64,000 nt of DNA from Halichondria panicea. Lineage: Eukaryota; Porifera; Demospongiae; Suberitida; Halichondriidae. The DNA lies in assembly GCF_963675165.1 (NCBI RefSeq), contig NC_087381.1, positions 6,387,378-6,451,377 of the forward strand. The letters run 5' to 3'. Below, one piece after another: positions 47,221 through 60,400 of this stretch (position 1 is the first letter of the stretch; each line of letters starts with the position of its first letter). Under the pieces are notes generated by a model that was given only the letters and a program-made list of their open reading frames with translations, ran no database searches and had not been told where the DNA came from. A program made the translations under genes and the position numbers.

Positions 47221-48009
47221 TGCTGAAACACCCCTTAATAATAACATTATATAAGGTAATTCTATACCAGGATCCAACACAGTAATGATACACAAACAAT
47301 CTTCATTATATAGTCAAGTCCTGTTGTGTATAATTATATTATAGTCTACAGCTATACAATATAGATGTAGGTATAATTATGGATAAGCAGGACGATATCG
47401 TGAAGTAGGCAGATGATGCTGCAATACTAGAGATTGAAGAAGATATGAGAGTGAGCGAGGAATACTCATAATGTGCTGAATCAGAGGTATACAGGCATAT
47501 ATAGTTACAACATAAACTGTCGATGTGTACAATGTGTTAATTACGTAATGGTTATGCAATGTTTACTACGTTTATAGTTTTAGTTTTTGTGGTAATACGT
47601 GCCAGGCCAGTTTCTTAAAATAATCGTCCCCATATTGGAAGGCAAGCATATCCCTACCAACGATCGGAGCGCCCCAATGATAAAGGCTTACTACCATACA
47701 CATATACTGTGACAATCTGTCAGTGGGTGAAATTGAAACCCATTAACCAACCAGAAAGAAAAGCGCATATGTTGCGTACAGAAGAAAAAGGATGCCATCG
47801 AAGGGAGATTAAAAAGAAATTCGAGCATTAGAGGTGCAAAAATAATTATATCAATAGTTCCTGACTCAACCAGAAAATCAAATTAAAGGAAGATTTGAGA
47901 AAACCATGCTTTAATAATTACGTCCAGTGCAATCCTTAGCGTCAAGTTCTAATGAGCATGATAGACTATCCTGCATGTAGACATATAATTTAGGTACAAT
48001 TGCAAGTGG

Positions 48010-50010
48010 ATAATGTCTTGCGCATTGATGTCTTTTCGGAGTATCTCATTTTGCACAAAGCAACAAAGCAATCAGCAGTTGCGTCTCCAGATTTTTTTTG
48101 CTGATTTTCAATTTTTGTTGATTTTGGATTTCTGGTTCGGCTTGAGTGTGAAAGACGTTCTGAGTTGTGTGTGTCACTATGACGCTGAAGGTGAAAATTA
48201 TTCGAAGCAGTGCTATATAATTATACTGAGACATCTCAATCCCAGCTAGGGCAAGGTAGCTAACTGCATGCATAAATTGTTTTATGCTGTAATAATTAAC
48301 AATGTGCATTCTATATATATAATTATATAGATCTGCTATAACTGCAATGCTGTTTAATTTAGGAACCAATAGATTCTGTGAGGTCAGTTGGTTGTATCTG
48401 TACACATTGATGGTGTCCTGCATGCATGTGTCCTATGAGCATTATTTACAGAAGAATGGAGTTTGATAATGTCTTCGTTCTTAATGTAATCTGCTGAATA
48501 TGTCATGATCAGGTCATTTATGCATATTATATGGGAACATGCAGATAAAAAATTCCAGTAGTTTTAAGCATCTAATAGTGTCATACAATTTGTCTCACTT
48601 TTTTCAAAACTCAGCTAGTGTATTTATAGGGCATACTCTTTCAAACTGGAAAAGCTCTGTTACCTGTACTGTGTGCATGCATATGAATAATATTACACAC
48701 TATTGGTGAACTGATAATTATATGAAAATTATGGCTGAGTGCATGTTATACATGCATGTATATACCCATGGCTATAACTATGCCATGGTATTATGTGAGA
48801 TACCGTATATACGTATTGTGCTAGAAATAATATTAGTTACTATATCATTAATAATTACAGCACTATACATTAACGGCAAGAGTATACTGAAATAATATAA
48901 GAAGAAAAGAGTGTCGAACTACCAATACCTCTATACACAAAACTGTGCACAAAGTAACGTGATATCCTGTCAATTGCGCAAGCTTGCGCACACATTACGC
49001 AACGCACAGAATTTGTTAGCAGTGAGTAAAGAGTGGAAGTGAAGAGGATCAACCCGACTATTGTCTCTATTTATGATTTTTGTGAAAAGATCATCTTCTA
49101 TCAGTGTGCAGTGAGCAGCTCTGAACGTTGAACGCAAACGAATATAGCTAGAATCAGATGCCATTGTACATGCACCCCTAAAAACGTCACGGTTAACATT
49201 TTCTAGGAGATTACTAGTAAGTTTACAGTATACTTCATCACGTGCGCGAGTCATGTTACTTTGTGTATGATGTCGCTGAGTATAAAACACATAATTGTAA
49301 TGGACAAACACATAACATTATAGACAGATTGTTAATAGTTCTCGTAAGTTATTATGCATGCAGTTCACGATACATCTGTTACAAGGGCATAGGTATAGTG
49401 GATTTAGAGAACAGCTTCTTGGGGTTGGCTGCTATAGAGTTTGTGCTATAGGTTTGTGTCATAATCAATTTTAGGATCAGGGATTGGTTTTGTAATTGCA
49501 GTTCCTCTAGTTTGCATAGCTTGATAGTAGTGTATATTTCCTTAATCCATACAAGTTTTTAACGTTATGTTTTATTCCTTGGTGAACCAATTAAGGACGC
49601 TGTTGTGGCCGTTGCATGACTGTATAATAAAATTATATACAATAGCTGATGTTGTCTGTTTTTAGTTCTATATAAATAGGCAGTTTTAACATAATTATTG
49701 GGAGGCTTATAGGGAGATGATTGGGTGGAAGTACTGCTGAAGTTATAATTATAGCTTGAATTGTAAAAAAAAAGTTAGTTGTGGATCAAATAGGCGGATT
49801 TTATAACTATATAGTTGGCTGTGAGAGAGAATAAAACTAAGAAGTGGTCGGAGTATAGTTAATTATATATGGTTGATCCACTATACCGGCCTCTCTTGGT
49901 GTATCTGTTAAAATATATAAATCTAGAATATTGCCCTATATATGTGTGAGGGAGGCTATCAGTTGGATAATTAAGTTTCAACGACACAACATTATTTTAA
50001 CAGCCCCGGC
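48010..50010. other. Loop of the giant foldback; one weak ORF
   Basis: No domain was recognised. The best ORF (minus strand, 49311-48970) contains MTRARDEVYCKLTSNLLENV and IRLRSTFRAAHCTLIEDDLF. It looks protein-like in composition, but I cannot assign it and it has no supporting splice or context evidence. The ORF at 48013-48249 (+) has no features. Confidence 0.35.
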
Positions 50011-51384
50011 CATATTAATTAAAGCCTGTCTGGTATGTACGTTGTATTATTATCTTGCTTTGTATGTCTACGGGATAGTCCATGCATAATGCTTATTATG
50101 AACTTGATGCTATAATTATATAAGGATTGCTTGAATGCATTGGATGGTTTATTCTCAAATCTTCCTTTGATTTTCTGGTTGAGTCGAGAACTATTGATAT
50201 AATTATTTTTGCACCTCATCTTCGCTAATGCCAGAACACTTCATGGAATCTCTTTCTGGTTGAAACACCTGTGGCTTGGTGTATTTAATTATAATTATGG
50301 TGTAAAAAAATTATTGACATAATTATTCATTTTACATACTGACAGCTTAATTGTCACGGTATGGTCACGGTACGGCCACGACAGTAGTAAGTCTTTTTTA
50401 TTGGGGCGCTCCAATCTTTGGTAGAGATATAATTATGCTTGCCTTCTATAAAATGTAAGCAACATAAATTACTGTGTCAGGAAGTGCTTTGGATGCACCA
50501 GAATCACCTGCATGGGGGGTTTCAGCCTCACCCCCATTTTCCTATCGCCTATATAATTATATAGGCCGGCCTTGCATGCATTACAGCTATTATAGGACAT
50601 ATATATCTAGAGACGATGGTGTACAATCTATACAAGCTTAACTATAGCGATTATCATCTACTTGCAATGTAGTTTATCTTGTAACTATATACGCCTGTAT
50701 TTATCCAGTGAGAGTTTTCCTCACTCTCTCTCCTAACTGTCTTTCAATCGCAGCATCATCACTGCCTACTTCATTGTCACTGCTCGTCCATATACCTATT
50801 GTATATATAGGACTGGTGTAGACTACGTATATATACACTGCCAGGACTTGACTATAATGAGGATTGTTTGTGTATACTGTGTTGCATGGATCCTGGTATA
50901 GAATTTAGTCTACACCCATGACACACACTATATTATATCAAATTATCAAGACAATACATAGTAATACATCTATTCAAGCAAAGTCTATAGTAATTAGCTG
51001 CTGACAACACACTATATATAGATGCATGCATGGTCATGCAACAAACCAGGTACACACCAGTCTATCAGCCCAGCAAAATGAAATTATATAGTATAGAGTC
51101 TATGTATATAGTCCGTACACTTTAATTCAATCTCTATAGTCAGAACTCAATATAGTTTCTCATGATTGAATCTTCTGTCACGAACTTACTTAAATGGCTA
51201 TCTTTGCACTGAGCCGTGAATAATAATCTTGCATCTAGTGAAATTGTAATCAACATTTGAATTACTGCCCATGGAACGTCAAGAGTCGTTCTATAGTTGA
51301 GTAAAGTAACAATAACTGAAGGTATGGATGGACTGACTGCCTGCATTGCTTGTCCAAGAAATGCTTTTTATGAATTACAGTTGA

Positions 51385-53400
51385 ATCACTACTCATGGAA
51401 AGTCTGAAAAGTTGCTCCAGGAAGTTCCATGCAGTCGATTAAAGTATAGCCTCATAATTGTAAACTTAGGTATATATCAACATAATTATTGGCTGATACC
51501 TGCTTGTCTATACTATAGGACCAGCTTTTCTGACTTTCCGAGAGCAGTGATTCGTAAACGGAAACCCAGAAAATATATTCAGTGCACTGAATATATTTTC
51601 TGGGTTGCACTGAATATATTTTCTGGGTTTCCGTTTACGAATCACTGCTCTCGGAAAGTCAGAAAAGTTTCTCAGCAAGTTCCCAGTCGATTAAAGTAAC
51701 CTCAGAAGAGTGTATCAACGTATTGGCTGCTACCTGCTTGTCTAAGACCAGCACTAAATATATTTTCTGGGTTTCTGTTTACGAAGCACTGCTCTCGGAA
51801 AGTCAGAAAACTTTCTCAGCAAGTTCCCAGTCGATTAAAGTAACCTCAGAAGAGTGTATCAACGTATTGGCTGCTACCTGCTTGTCTAAGACCAGCACTA
51901 AATCTATTTTCTGGGTTTCCGTTTACGAAGCACAGCTCTCGGAAAGTCAGAAAAGTTGCTTAGCAAGTTCCAGTTGATTAAAGTAACCTCAGAATTGTAA
52001 ACTTGAGTATGTATCAACATACTGGCTGATATCTGCATGCATGTCCATAGACCAGCACTTATTTTCTGGATTCCCGTTAACAAACCACTGCTCTCGGAAA
52101 GTCAGAAAAGTTGCTTAGCAAGTTCCAATCGATTAAAGTAACCTCAGAATTGTAAACTTGAATATATATCAACATACTGGCTGATATCTGCATGCATGTC
52201 TATAGACCAGCACTGAATATGTTATTTTTCTGGATTCCCGTTAACGAACCACTGCTCTCGGAAAGTCAGAAAAGTTGCTTAGCAAGTTCCAGTCGATTAA
52301 AGTAACCTCAGAATTATAAACTTGAGTATATATCAACATACTGGCTGATATCTGCATGCATGTCTATAGACCAGCACTGAATATATTATTTTTCAGGGTT
52401 CCTGTTAACGAACCACTGCTCTCGGAAAGTCAGAAAAGTTGCTCAGCAAGTTCCAGTCGATTCAAATAACCTCAGAAGAGTATATATCAACATACTAGCT
52501 GATATCTGCATGCATGTCTATACCATGCAGCACTGAATATATTATTTTTCAGGGTTCCCGTTAACGAACCACTGTTCTCGGAAAGTCAGAAAAATTGCTC
52601 AGCAAGTTCCAGTCGATTGAAGTAACCTCAGAATTGTAAACTTGAGTAGTATATCAACATACTGGCTGATATCTGCATGCATGTCTAGACCACTGAATAT
52701 ATTATTTTTCAGGGTTCCCATTAACGAACCACTGTTCTCGGAAAGTCAGAAAAATTGCTCAGCAAGTTCCAGTCGATTCAAATAACCTCAGAAGAGTATA
52801 TATCAACATACTAGCTGATATCTGCATGCATGTCTAGACCAGCACTGATTTTTCAGGGTTCCCGTTAACAAATCACTGCTCTCGGAAAGTCAGAAAAGTT
52901 GCTCAGCAAGTTCCAGTCAATTGAAGTAACCTCAGAATTGTAAACTTGAGTATATATCAACATACTGGCTGATATCTGCATGCATGTCTATAGACCAGCA
53001 CTGAATATATTATTTTTCAGGGTTCCCGTTAACGAACCACAGCTCTCGGAAAGTCAGAAAAGTTGCTCAGCAAGTTCCCAGTCGATTAAAGTAACCTCAG
53101 AATTGAGTATAATTTATATCAAATACTGGCTGATATCTGCATGCATGTCTAGTCCAGCACTGAATATATTATTTTCAGGGTTCCTGTTAACGAATCAGTG
53201 CTCTCGGAAAGTCAGAAAAGTTTCTTAGCAAGTTCCAGTCGATTAAAGTAACTTGAGTATATCAACATAACTTATTGGCTGATATACTTAATTGCTTGTA
53301 TATAGACCAGGATTGAACATAATTATTCCAGTTCCCGTTCTATAATCATGGCTCTCAGAAAGTCAGAAAAGTGGCTCGGCGTGTTTCAGTATAGAGCCAA
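51385..53400. repeat. Right-arm tandem array of the giant foldback (about 13 units, inverted)
   Basis: The left-arm unit occurs here in reverse orientation (GCTCTCGGAAAGTCAGAAAA, GATTAAAGTAACCTCAG). The arms differ in copy number, so the arrays expanded or contracted after the palindrome formed. A local hairpin near 51525-51680 has one unit turned round. Confidence 0.92.
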
Positions 53401-53961
53401 ATAACCTCTGGACAATAAATTGGGGAGTATAAGTAGGAGTTAGGTGACTGGCTGAATTAAAAATGATAATGTTAAATTCATACTAAATCTAGCTCAGTGT
53501 ACAGACATAATTAATTCAGTCATTGTGCATGTAGCTAGCTAGAGTCTACTACAGACATGTGCAAGTAGCTAGCTATTATATCAAGTCTATACTGCAGACA
53601 ATGGAGAGTCTACTTAAAACTAGGCTGGCCAGCTTTCTACTTACTTACATAGACTAGTAGAGTGATCAGGCAAGAGGATATCTCTGTGCAAAATCAAGGG
53701 TTAACCTTGGAATGCATTGCCCTGCTACGCCCACTCATTTACCTTTCACTTCCGCCTTTTCCGATTTCTGGCTTTCTGGTCCTACAGGCGCAGGCCCTCT
53801 TTACAACAAAAGAACAATAAAATAACAAAGGAGGGCGCTGAGCTACAGGAAATGACATCACTAAAACTAAATTCCTAAACACAGTACACAAAAACCATAC
53901 TAACTAACCATTCAGTACAAGTGTTAATGTCCTTTCCACAAGATTTTGTCGAGTTTAGACT

Positions 53962-54444
53962 ATGGCTAGCTCCAACAATTTGTGCTGCTTGTTCCTATTG
54001 TCTGTCCTCCTTCATACATCACTTGGAGCTGGTGATGAACTTATCATGGACATCAGTAAGTGGTGTTGCATGTGCACGTGCATGCTTTTCTATCAGCTTT
54101 TCTGTCAGCTGATATTATATAGCCACTGCTTGTATAGATCTACACACTATAAAGTTGGATTTGAGACTCGAGTGTGTTTAGACTCAGGGAGATGGTCTGG
54201 CCTGATTCCTGTGTGCTTACGTATGTAAAAATTATTAGGTTCTGAGAAAGTTAATAATTGCATGTTTGCGTCTGTGAGTGTAATGAAACTATATAATAAC
54301 GCAGGTTTGTGTTTAATCAAAACAATTGTTTGCGATGTGCTATATAGCCGATCGTTGTTCATGCTTTCCATCACAGCACAGTATTATACAATGTGTGCAT
54401 GCATAATTATGCCTCGGTGCGCATGCGCAAGCGAGGTATACGGT

Positions 54445-54478
<34 letters not shown>

Positions 54479-57400
54479 GACTGTTTCAGCTGCTCAAGGA
54501 TCAATGAAGTGCAAGTAAGAGTTTCTATAGGCTTCTAGTCATGTTTTCTTGGCTTGGTATTTGTGGATTCGCAAAATAAAGCTTCATTCTCGAGTTATGC
54601 CTAGTTTTGCTTACTTGGAATGCCTTTTCAGAAGAGTTCGTAGCAAAACTTGTTCACCGAGTGTTGCTATACTCTACTTAGTAGTTAACTCTGCACTAGA
54701 ACGCTAGCTATTGGTACCTGCAAGAGTGAGAAAAGAGCTGCAAGGCTCTGCTGACTTGCAGCCATTAATTTTAGACTTGAACTTTTGGCATCGATCGTTT
54801 TAACAACGATCATCGTCGATCATTACCCACTCTTTGAGTTTCCCTGTGATTCTGGATTCTGCATGCAGCAAAATTAATCATGATAATTATAATCAATGTG
54901 TGTATAAAAGCTAGCTATTAGTAGCTTTATGTTATGTAGCTTTGGCACCTCCACCGAGGCATCAGCACACGCGGTGCTTTCATTATAATTATGTTCAGGC
55001 CTTGATAAAATAATTATGCTCTATTAATTCTTGAAAAATGTGCCTATTATTATTCTCCTAAAAATGGGTTGGTACTTGATATAAGACTCATGAATATAGC
55101 TGAATCAGCAATAAACTACAATGAAACTACATTTCGATGTTCCACAGTTCCATGGTTCCACAGTTCTATGGTTCCATAGTTCCATGGTTCCACGGTGGAA
55201 CAATGGAACCGTGGAACGCTTGGAACCGTGGAACCATGGATGTGGAACCATGGAACGCTTGAAACCATGGAACAGTAGGAACCATGGAACGCTTGGAACT
55301 ATGGAACCATGGAACTATGGAACCATGGAACGCTTGGAACCATGGAACCATGGAACCGTGGAACAATGGAACCGTGGAACCATGAAACTATGGAGCCATG
55401 GAACCGTGGAACAATGGAACCGTGGAACCATGCATGGAACCATAGAACCATAGAACCATGGAACTATGGAGCCATGGAACCGTGGAACAATGGAACCGTG
55501 GAACCATGGAACCGTGGAACCATGGATGTGGAACCATGGAACGCTTGGAACCATGGAACGCTTGGAACCATGGAACGCTTGGAACTATGGAACCATAGAA
55601 CCATGGAACTATGGAACCATGGAACTGTGGAACCATGGAATGCTTGGAACCATGGAACCATGGAACAATGGAACCATGGAACTACGGAACCATGGAACCA
55701 TGGAACCATGGAACAATGGAACCATGGAACTACGGAACCATGGAACCGTGGAACCATGGAACCGTGGAACCATGGAACCGTGGAACGGTGGAACTGTGGA
55801 ACCATGGAACTGTGGAACCATGGAACTGTGGAACCATGGAACTGTGGAACCATGGAACTGTGGAACCATGGAACTGTGGAACCATGGAACTGTGGAACCA
55901 TGGAACCAGGGAACGCTTGGAACTGTGGAACCATGGAACGCTTGGAACCGTGGAACTGTGGAACCATGGAACGGTGGAACCGTGGAACCGTGGAACGCTT
56001 AGAACGGTGGAACCATGAAATCGTGGAACCATGGAACCATGGAACGCTTGGAACGGTGGAACCATGGAACTATGGAACCGTGGAACCATGGAACGCTTGG
56101 AACGGTGGAACCGTGGAACCAAGGAACCATGGAACGCTTGGAACGGTGGAACCATGGAACTGTGGAACTGTAGGAACTATGGAACTATGGAACCGTGGAA
56201 CCATGGAACTGTGGAACCATGGAACTGTGGAACCATGGAACGCTTGGAACCATGGAACCATGGAACCGTGGAACAATGGAACCGTGGAACCATGGAACCG
56301 TGGAACCATGGATGTGGAACCATGGAACGCTTGGAACTATGGAACCATAGAACCATGGAACTATGGAACCATGGAACTGTGGAACCATGGAATGCTTGGA
56401 ACCATGGAACCATGGAACAATGGAACCATGGAACTACGGAACCATGGAACCATGGAACCATGGAACAATGGAACCATGGAACTACGGAACCATGGAACCG
56501 TGGAACCATGGAACCGTGGAACCATGGAACCGTGGAACGGTGGAACTGTGGAACCATGGAACTGTGGAACCATGGAACTGTGGAACCATGGAACTGTGGA
56601 ACCATGGAACTGTGGAACCATGGAACTGTGGAACCATGGAACTGTGGAACCATGGAACCAGGGAACGCTTGGAACTGTGGAACCATGGAACGCTTGGAAC
56701 CGTGGAACTGTGGAACCATGGAACGGTGGAACCGTGGAACCGTGGAACGCTTAGAACGGTGGAACCATGAAATCGTGGAACCATGGAACCATGGAACGCT
56801 TGGAACGGTGGAACCATGGAACTATGGAACCGTGGAACCATGGAACGCTTGGAACGGTGGAACCGTGGAACCAAGGAACCATGGAACGCTTGGAACGGTG
56901 GAACCATGGAACTGTGGAACTGTAGGAACTATGGAACTATGGAACCGTGGAACCATGGAACTGTGGAACCATGGAACCAAGGAACCATGGAACTGTGGAA
57001 CCGTGGAACCATGGAACTATGGAACCATGGAACTGTGGAACCATGGAACTGTGGAACCATGGAACTGTGGAACTGTGGAACCATCGAACTTAGGAACTAC
57101 ATTGTAGTTTATTGCTGATTCAGCTATATTCGTGAGTCTTATATCAAGTACCAACCTAAAAATCCGATTATTCTCTGATTAATAAAATAAGTTAAGACGT
57201 ATATATAAACACAACACACATGCAACTGATCAAGATATAATTGATTTCTGTATTTCTCGCTGACTCAGTTAAAATATTCCGACACTCAAAATTAAGTCTT
57301 CCTAAAAGAAGGGCAGCTGATCATGAGACACCTTTAGCCTTTTTACCATGAGAACATCCTTATGCAAAACTTAATGTAATGATCTTTACCAAAAATGGAC

Positions 57401-60400
57401 ATTGATGCCCAATTATTCTTGAGACACCTATTATGCTAAAATTATTCCGAGCATAATTTATCAGGGCCTATAGTTATAAGCTCGTGTTGCCCAATCTTTT
57501 ACTGCCTTAAGATGACATGATTATGTTCGCAAGTATTAATTTCTGCTATTTCTGCGAATGAGAGTAAAATTGCAAAAATGTGTACTCGCAGATTATTGGA
57601 AATTGCAATGAATCTCATTAAAATCACAACTTGCAAGAATTAAAATATGTCGCCTTAAGGTATATTAGATTCCATTCGAGTGTATTTAGCAGGGAACTAT
57701 AAGCTATAGTACCGGAACTATAAGCTATAGTACCGGTACTATAGATTGCTCTGGGCTACAAACTACAACATTATACATTGTATTGTCATTTACAAGAAAA
57801 AAAATTATTGTAGCTAGATGCTTTGTCTAGTAACATAATAACAGAACTAGAATGGAAGAGAGAAGCTCTAGAGTATTTTTTGGCTTTGTTTGAGAGTAGT
57901 ATATAGGAGCCGCTCGTTTCTTGTGCATTGTGCTGTACTTTTTTGCTCCAAGGCTGCATGGGGGAGGAGCTGGATGTATGGAAGTGCTGGGGTTCTAGCT
58001 TTGGCTTCTTCCTTTGGCTTTGTTCAAGAGTAGTATAGAGCCGCTCATTTGCTGGGCTTGTTTGCTGCAAATTCTTGCTTAGATGTCTTCCTTTCGCTTT
58101 GTGAGAGTATAGTACAAGCTGCTTGTTTCTTGGAAAGTATTGTTTGCTGCAAAACTGGTGGAGGAGCTGGATGTTTCCGTTTTGTGGGTGGAGCTAGGTC
58201 CAGGACTATAATTTTATAAACTGAGGTGGAGGAACATGGTTGACTTGAATAGAGACCACAGATTTAGTAGAGACACAGATCGAGATACCAACTTCAGATA
58301 TTATAGTTCAAAAGAAATGATGCAGTTGCTAGGTTGACTGTTGCTAAAGTAAAGTTAGTGAGTAAATTAAGTAAAGTTCAACCATTCCTCGTGAAGATTC
58401 TGTCGAGTTTAGACTATGGCTGGCTCACAAAGATTGTGTTGCATGAAATGATCCCACCCTTAATACCAGTAGTGCAATGGTCTTGTATCAGCTGTATCTA
58501 TATAATAGTTAAGCACTTTTTTGGAGGTGTCTATATGGGATTTAGAAGTTCAAAGGTACTGATTATATAAGGTACTACAAGTGGCTGAGGGCTTCATCAC
58601 ATATATATAGAAACTGACAAAACAGTGTCTAGATGCTATGCGCATGCGCAAACCTTGCCTTCGAGGCTTGACTACAATTACTTGACAACGGAATACTAGG
58701 TATACTAAGTAAATTGGTATACTAGTATACCTGCTCTGAGGCACTTTTTCCATGATCTTATCAACAAGGGTCTAAACATATATTAATTTGAGTGAATCCT
58801 TATTTCAGGTAATGATTCATAACTGCTAGAAAATTCAAAACCCTTGCAGATCCCAATGCTCCAAACACCAGAGGAAGCAGATTTGCTCTTGCCTTCATGC
58901 AGAATCACGCACGAACTGCAGCCGTCACTGAACAACAAATCGGTCTTTTCCTCACCACTGAACAGGAGAGCTCACGTTTCACCTTAGAGACACGATGGCC
59001 GGGAGTGATTGGAGCAGGATTCACTGAGACCTCTCCTGGATCTGGGCTATGGTCCCGCATGGAAATCGCTCGAAGAGGAGAATTCACTTTCATTAATCTG
59101 CCGGCAGGAAGTGGTGGCCAACCAGACATAGCCGTGCAAAACAATGGAGAAATCGATGAAGCTGAAAGACAAAAGGGATTGTTTATAACAGCAGAAAATG
59201 CAAACGATGAGCTCACTATATATGTGCTTAGTGATGAATTGGTTTCCACTGATGCGTACATGGCTATCAACTGTGTCGAGTTTCCAGGTGCGACATATTA
59301 CAAGTACTTCATCTTTTCATCTGATATATTCGGTGGAGAAAGATTTGAGAGTCGATTTCTCTTTACTCCTTGTCGAGATGACACTACTGTCAGTGTACAA
59401 GCCTCCCAAATCCAAACCCATCCCGCTTGGGTGCTACCGAGTTCTGGCAACCCAAGTGCTCGAGTCGAAGCAACTTATGGGAGGGCTTTCAATCGTTTTG
59501 ATACTGTGATGATCAGCAATCTTGACGATCTTACTGGCTCTATCATCACTTCTGACAAGCCATTGGCTGTATTTTCTGGGCATCAATGTGGAACTCCTAC
59601 TGATGACGGAACTTGCGACTATCTTGTAGAACAATTGCCACCTCATCCAACATACGGTGACCTGTTTTTCATGGCTCCCTTTGCTGTCAGACAAAGCGGT
59701 GAACTGTACAGAATTGGATCCCTTGGGGCTGGAGCACAAGTAACAATCAATTGTGAGTGTGCAGCAAGTTCAGCTGATGGGAATAATCGAGTTGGACTGG
59801 TTAGCGCTGGAAATAGTGTTTACACGGCCACAGTGGGTGCAGGACAATACGCTGAGTGCCAGACACCTCAGAGTGCTCAGACCTATTGTTGTGTTACGTC
59901 CTCTCAACCCGTTACTATGGCTGCTTTCACACTTGGAAACTTGATTGACAACCTTCAAAACATTCCGGATCCACCACTTCCTTTTAATCCAATTGGAGAT
60001 CCAGCCCTCGTTTACATACCACCAGCTAGCTCTTATTTGAATAGTTATAGTCTCAGTACAGCCAATAATTTGACTACTCAGTTCCAGGGATTTCTAAGCT
60101 ACATCTTGCCCACTCGCATCTTCGATAATTCCCTACAAGATCGGCAGAGGTTTCGTGTAAATGGAGAAACATACATTCCCGACCAATACGAAGCCATCAA
60201 CTGTTTAGTGGATGGTTCAAATGAGGTGTGTGCTTACGGAGCTACCAGATTTTTGGGCGTAGGTAATTTTGACATTTCTTACGACAACATTGAAGGTGGA
60301 GCATTTTGGGGATTTGCATATGGCTACGCTCGAGAGGTTTCATTTGCTTATCCTTTGCCTTTTGAAATGGAGCCAGTTGGACGTAAGATTTCGGAAATTC

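Larger units (their letters stand above)
45468..53788. mobile_element. Giant foldback element, about 8.3 kb
   Basis: TAGGACCAGAAAGCCAGAAA at 45468 is inverted at its right end (GCTTTCTGGTCCTA, to 53788), and homology continues inward in matching order. Pairs include GGGCAATGCATTCCAAGG (about 45531) with 53701-53735; the tandem arrays; CAGGATCCAACACAG (about 47267) with about 50876; GAAGTAGGCAG.TGATGCTGC (about 47402) with about 50750; GGAGCGCCCCAAT (about 47666) with about 50403; ACCAGAAAATCAAA (about 47869) with about 50165; and GACTATCC (about 47964) with about 50073. The arms are therefore about 2.5 kb (to about 48010) and 3.8 kb (from about 50010), with a loop of about 2 kb. No transposase was recognised and no clear target duplication was found. 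Confidence 0.85.

Noticed and set aside
48013..48249. 78-residue plus-strand ORF in the foldback loop
   Set aside because: No domain, no splice support, low-complexity hydrophobic composition.
55309..57118. Long plus- and minus-strand ORFs of EPWNHGT or MVPQFHGS repeats
   Set aside because: They are translations of a stop-free 8-bp minisatellite in all frames; no start context, splice sites or non-repeat domain.
58905..59270. Minus-strand ORF over the IgGFc-binding exon
   Set aside because: Antisense shadow of a well-supported coding exon.
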